A DNA stretch of 64,000 nt from Glycocaulis albus (GTDB lineage: Bacteria; Pseudomonadota; Alphaproteobacteria; Caulobacterales; Maricaulaceae): positions 62,001 through 126,000 of the forward strand of contig NZ_BMFS01000001.1 in NCBI RefSeq assembly GCF_014639075.1, in the 5' to 3' direction. Positions within the stretch are counted from its first letter, which is position 1. Each line of letters starts with the position of its first letter. Made by a program: the position numbers and the translations under genes. Below the pieces are notes generated by a model. It saw only the letters and a program-made list of their open reading frames with translations, ran no database searches and was not told where the DNA came from. Below are positions 1 to 11,331 of this stretch, piece after piece.

Positions 1-2637
<2,637 letters not shown>

Positions 2638-2898
2638 GTCACATCCTTATCGCGGGTCTGCCCTGCCGATGGTGCGGGGGAGAGGGATATCCCGCGATCC
2701 GGCTCGTCAGGCTTAAGAGGAGACGGTTTCCCGCTGGCCTACGCATATCGATGAGCGCATCCGGCGCGAAAGCCGCCCTTGGCGCGCCTTTTAGCCCTGC
2801 TTCCCCTGCGCTGCAATGCATCAAGGCGCTATTTCACCGGTCTTGGGGCCACAATGTCCCATTGGCGTGTGCGGGCATATTGCGCTAGTGGCTTGGCG
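2638..2898. other. acnA-ccmA divergent intergenic region
   Basis: These 261 bases must hold the promoters for leftward acnA and the rightward ccm genes. The ccmA reading frame stays open upstream to 2779 without recognisable homology, so a longer CcmA is possible but unlikely. I see no strong palindrome or other feature. Confidence 0.5.
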
Positions 2899-3507
2899 AT
2901 GAGCGTCACTGCCCTTGATACCACCGCCAGTCTTGGCGTTCAAAGCCTGATCCTGTCGCGCGGCGGGCGTGTGCTGGTGCGCGATCTCACTTTCAGCCTC
3001 AAGCCCGGTGAGGCGCTGGTGCTGACGGGCCCCAACGGCACGGGCAAGACGACGCTGCTGCGCGCGATTGCAGGTCTGGTCCGGCCCGATGCGGGCAGCA
3101 TCACGGCGGCGCCTCTGGCGTATCTGGGCCATGGCGATGCGCTGAAATCCGCCGAGACGGTGATGCAAGCCATGTCTTTTGCGGCCCGTCTGCACGGGGC
3201 AGGCGATGGCAGGGCCGCTCTGGAGGTGATGGGCTTGAGCGCCCTTGTGTTTCGCACTTGTGGCCAGCTTTCTGCCGGGCAGAAGCGCCGTCTGGCGCTG
3301 GCGCGGATGACGCTCGACCCGCACGCCCGGCTCTGGCTGCTGGATGAACCGGCGGCCCCGCTGGACGCGGAAGGCAAGGCGCTGCTCGCAGCTCTGGTGG
3401 CGGATTTCCGCGCCTCGGGCGGCATGGTCATCGCCGCTACACATGCAGACCTTGGCTGGAGCGATGTGCGCACGCTCGAGATGGGTGTATCGGAGGCGGG
3501 TACATGA
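2899..3507 (+). CDS. ccmA: Haem exporter ABC transporter ATP-binding protein CcmA
   Basis: CcmA is the ATPase of the CcmABCD complex, which releases holo-CcmE during System I cytochrome c maturation. The ATG at 2899 gives 202 residues, the usual size. Earlier in-frame starts at 2779 and 2854 would add an unrelated tail. The Walker A motif GPNGTGKTT, the signature LSAGQKRRLALAR and the Walker B LWLLDEP are in order. The stop overlaps the ccmB start (ATGA), indicating translational coupling. ccmA leads the cluster ccmA-B-C-D-G; ccmE, ccmF and ccmH are not in this window. Confidence 0.95.
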   Translation: MSVTALDTTASLGVQSLILSRGGRVLVRDLTFSLKPGEALVLTGPNGTGKTTLLRAIAGLVRPDAGSITAAPLAYLGHGDALKSAETVMQAMSFAARLHGAGDGRAALEVMGLSALVFRTCGQLSAGQKRRLALARMTLDPHARLWLLDEPAAPLDAEGKALLAALVADFRASGGMVIAATHADLGWSDVRTLEMGVSEAGT

Positions 3508-4172
3508 GCGCGTTTGCCGCCGTCTTCGTGCGCGAATGGCGTCTGGCGGCTGCGGGCGGCGGCGGACCGGCCGGGCCTGCCGCCTTCATGCTCGCAGCGC
3601 TGGCTCTGGTGCCGCTGGCCATCGGGCCGGACCCCGATATTTTGCGTGCGGCGGCGCCGGGCGTCATCGCCTTTGCGGCCCTGCTGGCCAGCTTGCAGGG
3701 CGCAGAGCGCCTGTTTGGCGATGATCTCTCCGATGGCACGCTGGAGCTTTACGCGCTCTCTCCGGTCTCCCTGACCGCGCTTTCGGTCATCAAGGCCGGC
3801 GCCTATGTCAGCGCGGTGCTCTGGCCTGCGCCTCTGATCGGGTTTGTGGCCGCCATGGCCTATGGCATGGACGGACCTTCTGCCGGAGCGCTCAGTCTGG
3901 GCCTGGTCCTGGCCCTTCCCGGTCTCGCGCTGGTGTCGGGTTTTGCCGGCGCGCTGGCGGCGGGGGTGAAGCGCTCCGGGCTGCTCATCGCGCTCATCGC
4001 CGCGCCGTTGCAGGTGCCGCTGCTGGTGTTCGTGGCGGGTGCAGGCCGCGCTGCGCTGGAAGGGACGGGCCTTGCCGGGGCAAACCTGATGCTGGCGGGT
4101 GCGTTTTCGTTGGCAGCCCTCGCGCTGGCGCCGTTCGGAATGGCGGCGGCGTTGAGGGGGCGGTTGGAGTGA
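3504..4172 (+). CDS. ccmB: Haem exporter permease CcmB
   Basis: CcmB is the integral membrane subunit that partners CcmA in cytochrome c biogenesis. The protein has 222 residues, the family size, and about six hydrophobic segments. The N-terminus carries the family-typical cytoplasmic FVREWRLA stretch before the first helix, and the region LFGDDLSDGTLELYALSP matches the conserved CcmB loop. It overlaps ccmA by four bases. Unlike most ccm clusters it is separated from ccmC by 220 bases that carry a hairpin repeat. Confidence 0.94.
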   Translation: MSAFAAVFVREWRLAAAGGGGPAGPAAFMLAALALVPLAIGPDPDILRAAAPGVIAFAALLASLQGAERLFGDDLSDGTLELYALSPVSLTALSVIKAGAYVSAVLWPAPLIGFVAAMAYGMDGPSAGALSLGLVLALPGLALVSGFAGALAAGVKRSGLLIALIAAPLQVPLLVFVAGAGRAALEGTGLAGANLMLAGAFSLAALALAPFGMAAALRGRLE

Positions 4173-4174
4173 TT

Positions 4175-4228
4175 TTTCCCTCGTCCTTCGAGACGCTCAC
4201 TTACGTTCGCCCTCAGGATGAGGGGAAA
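4175..4228. repeat. Inverted-repeat (REP-like) element inside the ccm cluster
   Basis: The arms TTTCCCTCGTCCT (4175-4187) and AGGATGAGGGGAAA (4215-4228) are inverted copies with one wobble, enclosing a GC-rich loop. The bases after it (to about 4392) contain further GC-rich hairpin sequence, including CCCCAC-gaat-GTGGGG near 4311-4326, and no credible ORF. It looks like the short dispersed palindromic intergenic elements common in alphaproteobacterial genomes. It could attenuate read-through from ccmB to ccmC. Confidence 0.6.
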
Positions 4229-4392
4229 GATTACCCCGGCGCGCAGCGCCGCAAGGGCGACCGCCCGCCCGCAGCGATAGCGAGCCTGCGAGCGGCAAGC
4301 GAGGACCGACCCCACGAATGTGGGGGAGGACAAAAAAGGTGCGGCGCTGCGTCCGCTTGCGGATGAAGGGCGCAAAGTCTAGGTGAAGCCCG

Positions 4393-5124
4393 ATGTGGAG
4401 CGCCTTTGCCAATCCTGAACGTTTCGAGCGTCTTGCGGCGCGGCTTGTGCCGTGGTTCGGCTGGGGCGCAGCGATCCTGTTTGCCATCGGCCTGCCCTGG
4501 GCGCTGATCATCTCCCCGCCGGACTATCAGCAGGGCGATACGGTGCGCATCATGTATGTGCACGTACCGTCGGCCTGGCTGTCGATGGCGGCCTATGCGG
4601 GCCTCGGCGGGGCGAGCTTTGTCTATTTCATCTGGCGCCACAATATCGCAGACCTCGCCGCGCAGGCGCTGGCGCCTATCGGGGCGGTCTTCGCCTTCCT
4701 GACGCTGGCCACCGGTTCGCTCTGGGGCCGGCCCATGTGGGGGACGTGGTGGGAATGGGATGCGCGCCTGACCTCCATGCTGGTCCTGTTCCTGCTGTAT
4801 CTGGGATACATGGCCCTCAGGGCTGCCATCGAGGATGAGCGCCTCGCTGCGCGCGCGGGCGCGATCCTGGCCATGGCGGGGCTCATCAATCTGCCCATCA
4901 TCAAATTCTCCGTGGACTGGTGGAATACGCTGCACCAGCCGGCCAGCGTGATCCGGCTTGACGGCCCGACCATTCACATGAGCCAGCTCTGGCCACTTCT
5001 CGTGATGGCGCTGGCGTTTACCGCGCTGATGACCGCGCTCGTCCTCATGAATGTGCGCAATATGAGCCTGGCAAAGCGCGCCGAGGCGCGCGCTCGCCGC
5101 CGTATCGAGGGGGAGGGCACGTGA
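4393..5124 (+). CDS. ccmC: Haem transporter CcmC
   Basis: CcmC binds haem at the periplasmic face of the inner membrane and hands it to CcmE. The protein has 243 residues and six predicted membrane spans. The tryptophan-rich haem-handling motif is clear (WGTWWEWDARLTS), as are the two flanking conserved histidine regions (MYVHVPSAW, and NTLHQPAS near residues 180-186). The stop overlaps the ccmD start (TGATG). Identity is secure. Confidence 0.97.
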   Translation: MWSAFANPERFERLAARLVPWFGWGAAILFAIGLPWALIISPPDYQQGDTVRIMYVHVPSAWLSMAAYAGLGGASFVYFIWRHNIADLAAQALAPIGAVFAFLTLATGSLWGRPMWGTWWEWDARLTSMLVLFLLYLGYMALRAAIEDERLAARAGAILAMAGLINLPIIKFSVDWWNTLHQPASVIRLDGPTIHMSQLWPLLVMALAFTALMTALVLMNVRNMSLAKRAEARARRRIEGEGT

Positions 5125-5279
5125 TGGCCGAGTTCTTCGCGATGGGCGGGCATGCGGTCTGGGTGTGGAGCTGTTATGGCCTCAGTGCTGGCGGCATTGC
5201 GTTTCTCATCTGGCTCAGCTTTCGCCAGAGGGCCAGGGCGCGCGAATGGCAGAAACTGTCCGGAGACGGCCAGCCATGA
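5124..5279 (+). CDS. ccmD: Haem exporter protein CcmD
   Basis: This 51-residue protein (begins MAEFFAMGGHAVWVW) has a single membrane span followed by an arginine-rich cytoplasmic tail (FRQRARAREW), the standard CcmD plan. CcmD is the small subunit that keeps CcmABC together for holo-CcmE release. It overlaps the ccmC stop by one base and its own stop overlaps the ATG of the next gene (ATGA), so ccmC-D-G appear translationally coupled. Confidence 0.9.
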   Translation: MAEFFAMGGHAVWVWSCYGLSAGGIAFLIWLSFRQRARAREWQKLSGDGQP

Positions 5280-5836
5280 ACCGGATCGTGTTCTGGGCGC
5301 CGCTGGGCGCGATTGCCCTTCTCCTTGTGGTGTTTGCCATCGCGCTGACAGGCGAACGTGAAGGCACGCCGGGCGATCCGATGACGGGGCGGGCGCTGCC
5401 GGAGCTTCCCGTTACGGAATTTGGCGCAGGGTTCGCCCATTTCGATCCTGACGTGATCGAAGGCCCGTACCTCTTGAACTTCTGGGCGAGCTGGTGCGCG
5501 CCGTGCGAGATCGAGCACCCGCTGCTGGAAGAGCTGGCGGCGGGCGGCATTCCCATTCACGGCATCACCTATGCCGACCGGCCGGAAAACAGCCTCGCCT
5601 TCCTGGCCCGGCTGGGTAATCCGTTCGCGACACTGGCCGCAGATCATGAGCGCCGCGCCGCGCTGGAGCTGGGCGTTACCGGCGCGCCGGAGACCTTCAT
5701 CATTGATGGAGAGGGCATTATCCGTGCGCGCTGGCGCGGGGCGATCACGCCGGAGATATGGGACAGGCGTCTGGCGCCGGTCTGGAATGCGGCGGTGAGA
5801 GAGGCTGAGGCCAGCCCCGGCACGAGCGGCCGGTAG
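5276..5836 (+). CDS. ccmG: Thiol:disulfide interchange protein CcmG/DsbE
   Basis: CcmG is a membrane-anchored periplasmic thioredoxin that reduces apocytochrome c thiols before haem ligation. The ATG at 5276 gives 186 residues: an N-terminal anchor of about 20 residues (FWAPLGAIALLLVVFAIAL), then a thioredoxin fold with the active site WASWCAPCEIEHP and the typical GAPETFIID segment. An upstream in-frame start at 5165 would run through ccmD in another frame, so it was rejected. It is the last gene of the local ccm cluster. Confidence 0.95.
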   Translation: MNRIVFWAPLGAIALLLVVFAIALTGEREGTPGDPMTGRALPELPVTEFGAGFAHFDPDVIEGPYLLNFWASWCAPCEIEHPLLEELAAGGIPIHGITYADRPENSLAFLARLGNPFATLAADHERRAALELGVTGAPETFIIDGEGIIRARWRGAITPEIWDRRLAPVWNAAVREAEASPGTSGR

Positions 5837-5839
5837 AGC

Positions 5840-6364
5840 CTACTTCTTCTTTTTCTTCTTTTTCTTCTTGTCTTTGTCCTTGGCGTCCTTCTTGGCCGCC
5901 TTGTCCTTGCCCTTGGGGCCGGCGTCCGGATCCAGCGCGCGCGATATGCGCACCAGCGCATCGACAAAGTTGGAACGCTTGTTCTTGGCGAGGACGGACA
6001 GGATCGCCTCATCCGCGGCTTTTGCGCCATCCACCGCAGTCTGATGGAGGGCGCGGCCCTCATCGGTCAGTTTCACCGCATTGGCACGTGCATCGCCGGG
6101 GGCTTTTTCGCGGGCCAAAAGCCCGCGCGTGGCCATGCGGCTGACCAGTTCTGCCAGCGTTGAGCGGTCAATCCCGGTGCGCTGGACCAGCTGGGTCTGG
6201 GTCTGTCCGTCGGCTTCTTTCAGCGCGCTCAAAACCGCAAACTGGCGCTGGGTGATCTCCACCCCGCCAGTGGCCGCCGAGAAGCGCTCGGAAGCAAATT
6301 GCTGAGCCCGGTGGAGGAGCTGGCCCGGCGAGGCGGCCAGATCAAATTCTGCCTTGTCACCCAT
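5840..6364 (-). CDS. MarR-family regulator with a polylysine C-terminal tail
   Basis: This 174-residue protein has the MarR winged-helix core at about residues 20-145: ITQRQFAVLSAL, the recognition segment GIDRSTLAELVSRM, and a wing with DARANAVKLTDEG. From about residue 150 it continues as an alanine/lysine/aspartate tail ending in nine consecutive lysines. MarR proteins are usually 140-160 residues without such an extension. The tail is encoded by near-repeats of AAGAAGAAAAAG just before the stop. It is divergent from a Nudix gene, and the shared region holds an inverted repeat that might be its operator. The ligand is unknown. Confidence 0.88.
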   Translation of the reverse strand: MGDKAEFDLAASPGQLLHRAQQFASERFSAATGGVEITQRQFAVLSALKEADGQTQTQLVQRTGIDRSTLAELVSRMATRGLLAREKAPGDARANAVKLTDEGRALHQTAVDGAKAADEAILSVLAKNKRSNFVDALVRISRALDPDAGPKGKDKAAKKDAKDKDKKKKKKKKK

Positions 6365-6432
6365 AATGCCCTCTTCATCCGATGACTGAGCTTCGGCTAG
6401 ACTACACGTGAAATGTCACGGTTCAATGTCAA

Positions 6433-6450
6433 TTCCGTCCTGATACGGAA
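6433..6450. promoter_or_regulatory. Candidate operator between marR and the Nudix gene
   Basis: TTCCGT (6433-6438) and ACGGAA (6445-6450) form a perfect inverted repeat with a 6-base spacer. Two direct copies of AATGTCA (6412-6418 and 6425-6431) lie beside it, nearer the marR start. MarR proteins commonly autoregulate through inverted repeats in divergent regions; assigning this one is inference. Confidence 0.35.
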
Positions 6451-6476
6451 AAGGGGCGGTGTCAGGCAATCCATGA

Positions 6477-8155
<1,679 letters not shown>

Positions 8156-8196
8156 GGGGCAAGGCCGTAGCCCGGCTTCGCGGCGCGATCAAGGCT

Positions 8197-8910
8197 TCAA
8201 AGAACAATGCGCATGGGCAGGCCGCGCGCGTCCACAGGCGGGTCGGGTGGCAGGCTCATCGCCTCACCGTGCGCGATGCGCCGGGCGGTCAGGGCGCACA
8301 TCGCAGCGTCCAGTACATCGTCCGGCGCACAGCGGGTTTTGGGATAGGGGTGCGGGTCAACGATAGAGGCGGGGATGGCGTAGCGGGCGAGCAGAGCCAG
8401 GCGTTCGGCCCGGCCCTCCGCTGTCTTCTTGTTGTGAGCCATCGGCGACCCGCTCAGAAGGGCAAAACCCGCTTCCGGGTGCGTCTCGAAGACACGCGCG
8501 CTCATGTCAGGGGTCAGGGCTGCATCCACTTCGCGGAGCTTTTTGAACAACGCAAAGCTCTGTGCGGAGAGGCCGGGGCCCCCGGCAGCGCGGTTCAGGG
8601 CGATGGCCTCTGCATGGGTGGTGGCGGTGAGGGCGGCACGCAAGGGTGATGAAAACACGCTGGAGGCCCGGCTCTTCAGCAGCTTGCGCACCAGACGCTC
8701 GCACGCGCGGGCCGGCCCGCTGGGCGTGTCTTCAAACCCGATGGGAATGTCGATGGCGATGATGGCGGGCTTTTCCGGAGCATTCAAAGCATCGGACAGG
8801 GCGGGAAACAGCCGCAATCGCGGCTCTGTCCTGTGGCCGATGTCCAGCAGCAGCCCGACCCAGCCGGATTTGCAGCCATCCAGGCCGAGCACCCATTGCG
8901 GGGCTGTCAT
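8197..8910 (-). CDS. DUF429 family protein
   Basis: The 237-residue protein begins with the DUF429 signature VLGLDGCKSGW and carries the second conserved strand AIDIPIGF at about residues 52-59 and a late acidic DDVLDAAMCAL segment. DUF429 proteins are predicted RNase H-like fold nucleases; no activity is established here. Its ATG overlaps the stop of the upstream pyridoxal kinase-like gene (ATGA), so the two are probably co-translated. Confidence 0.82.
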   Translation of the reverse strand: MTAPQWVLGLDGCKSGWVGLLLDIGHRTEPRLRLFPALSDALNAPEKPAIIAIDIPIGFEDTPSGPARACERLVRKLLKSRASSVFSSPLRAALTATTHAEAIALNRAAGGPGLSAQSFALFKKLREVDAALTPDMSARVFETHPEAGFALLSGSPMAHNKKTAEGRAERLALLARYAIPASIVDPHPYPKTRCAPDDVLDAAMCALTARRIAHGEAMSLPPDPPVDARGLPMRIVL

Positions 8911-9710
8911 GGCATCGCGTCCAGCACCAGATCATGGCTGCCAGCATCAAGGCTGACGCGAATGACGCGCTCACAGGCCTTTGTGACGTGATCACACAAG
9001 GCCTGCCCGCCCTCGCCCCGGAGGTGCGCTACGAGTGCCAGCGCAGCCAGCAGATCGCCCGTTCCGTGCGGCACGCCCTCCAGCCGGTCGACGCTGGCAG
9101 AGCAGCTTGCCCCCGCGTCCGTCATCATGACACGCAGCCTGCCGGGGCCGTCCGGCACGGAGGTGACGAGGACGGGCCTTGCAAGCGTGCGTGCGGCGGC
9201 TTCTGCCGAGCTGGCATCAGTGACGGGCCTGCCCGTCAGGAAGGCCAGCTCGAACGCGTTGGGGGTGATGAGATCTGCCAGCGGGATCAGCCGGGCGGCG
9301 ATGGCCTCTGCGGTCTCGCGCTTCACATAGAGCCCGCCTGCGGTGCCATCGGCCACGCCATCGCCGCAGATCGGGTCGACAAGGACGAAGAGGTCCGGGT
9401 TGGCCACCTTTGCGGTCTGGATAAAGGCGCTCGCGGCGCGGACCTGTTCGGCGCTGGCGAAATAGCCGGTCAATATGGCGTGTGCGCGGATGTGGGCACC
9501 ATGGGCGAGCAGCCCCTCCAGCGCTCCGGAAAACACCGGGTCCGGGACAGCTCCGCCGCCAGGTGCGCCCAGGCCCGGATGGCGGCCGAAAATCACGGTC
9601 GGCACATGTTCGGGCGTAAATCCGGCGCGCGTGAGCACAGCGGCGCTCACGCCGCCGCCAACCCGGCTGCCCGCCACCAATGAGCTCAGGATAATGGCGC
9701 TGCGGTCCAA
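8907..9710 (-). CDS. pdxY: Pyridoxal kinase-like (PdxY/PdxK/ThiD fold) protein
   Basis: The protein belongs to the ribokinase-like pyridoxal kinase family, which phosphorylates pyridoxal in vitamin B6 salvage. It shows ILTGYFAS, the LVDPICGDG segment, ITPNAFELAFLTG and the catalytic anion-hole motif PHGTGDLLAA near residue 213. At 267 residues it is slightly short for PdxY (about 285). The frame starts at a TTG (9710) only six bases from the upstream stop with no clear Shine-Dalgarno sequence, so the exact start is unsure. It is coupled to the DUF429 gene downstream. Confidence 0.83.
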   Translation of the reverse strand: MDRSAIILSSLVAGSRVGGGVSAAVLTRAGFTPEHVPTVIFGRHPGLGAPGGGAVPDPVFSGALEGLLAHGAHIRAHAILTGYFASAEQVRAASAFIQTAKVANPDLFVLVDPICGDGVADGTAGGLYVKRETAEAIAARLIPLADLITPNAFELAFLTGRPVTDASSAEAAARTLARPVLVTSVPDGPGRLRVMMTDAGASCSASVDRLEGVPHGTGDLLAALALVAHLRGEGGQALCDHVTKACERVIRVSLDAGSHDLVLDAMP

Positions 9711-9716
9711 AGGGAC

Positions 9717-11261
9717 TTATTCCAGCTCGGGCCGTTGCACGTTGACGGCAAGGCCCAGCCGGTCAAGGTCGAACTCGCCGGCGGGGCTGACAAGCGAAGG
9801 CAGTGGCACGGGCTCTGGCGGATCAAGTGTGATGACCAGCGTGCCGCCATCGCGCACAAAGTCGGACAGGGGCCGGGCGATGGCATTGATGAAAGGCCGG
9901 GGGATTTCGGCTGGCAGGGCGGAGAGCCCCAGCGCGATGAGCGCGGAGGCCTGCACGCGCATCTGCGCCGGAGTGACGTTGTTCATCTGGGCATAGGCCG
10001 AAAAGCTGCGGTCGAGAAGCGACTGGTCCTCCAGCCGGATTTCGAGCCGGTGCAGCCGGAGCAGACGTTCAAGGCGGGCCAGCGTGTCAGGATCATCCGT
10101 GCCGCCGGCGCGCGCGGCGGCGACCGCATCGCCATAGGCCTGCACACCGGAAATTTCCTGATGTGCCGACAGGGTCAGCCCGTCTTCCCAGACAAAACGA
10201 TTATTGTTCTGGGTCCGGATCGTGTCGGTTTCGGGATCGTAGATGGTATCGGTCTCGAAACGCAGAACCACTTCCTCATAGCCGAGAAAACCGAGCACGT
10301 TATGGACATGTTCGCCCGGATCGCTGCCGCGCTCGGCCGAAAGGCGCATGGCGGGCATGGAGGCGAGCGTGCGCAGGCGCCCGGCTTCGGGTGTTACCTC
10401 TGCAGTGAAGCTGTCCATCTCGTAGACCACCCCGCTGGCCACGCCCGACAGGCCTGTCACAGAGAGACTGCGGTAGTAATCGGCCGGGTTGCCGGAAATG
10501 GCAGTCTGGAGAAGGGTCGCGGCCTCGTCGTCAAACAGGGAGGCGAGAAAGCGCGCGCCAACGGTGTCCATTTCAACGCTTTCGATCTCGAAGCGTGTAG
10601 CAGGGCCGTCAAAGCTGATGCTTTCGGCGCGTGCCAGTTCCAGTCCGGTTTCGTCCAGCCCGCGCAAGGTGATATTGGCGGCCTGCAAAGTGCCATCGCC
10701 CTCAGGCAGAGTTGCCGACAGGCCCGCCAGGGACATTTCGCGGAAACTGTAGGCGGCAAGATTACTGGCGAGACCGGGAAGCTTGTCTGTCTCGCCGGTG
10801 AAGGAAGCGGCGATGGAACGTGACAGGGCCGGGCCCGGCCGGTCGATGACGAGGCGCTCGAAGCGGGTCTCGCCGCCCTCCAGATCGGTGAGGACCGCAT
10901 TTTCCAGTGTCAGCCGGTCAAAACGCACCGCGTCCTCTTCAAGGCGCGGTGCGGCGATCTCCATGATTTCGGCGGTGAGCCGGCTCTGCACGAGGCGGGG
11001 GCCGTCCTCGCCGCCCTCCTCGATCTCCAGTTCCGCGAGCAACAGCGTGAAGCCCTCGAACCGGAAGATGCCATTGGCAAAGTCGCGCTCCTCCCAGTCC
11101 GCCCGGCCGGGCTCTTCCAGTCCCAGTATGCGGGCCGCCTCGGCGGCGGCACCGGTGGTGACGCGCGTCGCCGGCGGCTCGCGCTCCTCCTGCCTGTCTC
11201 CGCACGCGGTCAGCAGCAGGGCGGAGAGACACAGGGAGGGCAGGACGCGCAAGAGGGACAT
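9717..11261 (-). CDS. Large uncharacterised lipoprotein
   Basis: The 514-residue product starts with a signal peptide and lipobox LLLTAC (Cys at about residue 20), so it should be a lipoprotein. The rest is acidic and beta-rich with repeated statements of the kind RFDRLTLENAVL, REMSLAGLSATL, ANITLRGLDETG and RSLSVTGLSGV. This suggests repeated strand-turn units like those of AsmA-like envelope proteins, but I recognise no family. It is followed after 6 bases by the pyridoxal kinase-like gene, with penicillin-binding protein upstream on the same strand. Confidence 0.8.
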   Translation of the reverse strand: MSLLRVLPSLCLSALLLTACGDRQEEREPPATRVTTGAAAEAARILGLEEPGRADWEERDFANGIFRFEGFTLLLAELEIEEGGEDGPRLVQSRLTAEIMEIAAPRLEEDAVRFDRLTLENAVLTDLEGGETRFERLVIDRPGPALSRSIAASFTGETDKLPGLASNLAAYSFREMSLAGLSATLPEGDGTLQAANITLRGLDETGLELARAESISFDGPATRFEIESVEMDTVGARFLASLFDDEAATLLQTAISGNPADYYRSLSVTGLSGVASGVVYEMDSFTAEVTPEAGRLRTLASMPAMRLSAERGSDPGEHVHNVLGFLGYEEVVLRFETDTIYDPETDTIRTQNNNRFVWEDGLTLSAHQEISGVQAYGDAVAAARAGGTDDPDTLARLERLLRLHRLEIRLEDQSLLDRSFSAYAQMNNVTPAQMRVQASALIALGLSALPAEIPRPFINAIARPLSDFVRDGGTLVITLDPPEPVPLPSLVSPAGEFDLDRLGLAVNVQRPELE

Positions 11262-11331
11262 GAGACGGGCTTCCGGGCTGATAGCGGGTGAAGCGCCAGC
11301 CTAAAGCGTCCAAAGCCGCAGAGCTAGACGC

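Noticed and set aside
5848-5880. Repeated TTCTTCTTTTTC resembling a microsatellite
   Set aside because: It is the coding sequence of the polylysine tail; reported with the MarR gene rather than as a separate repeat.
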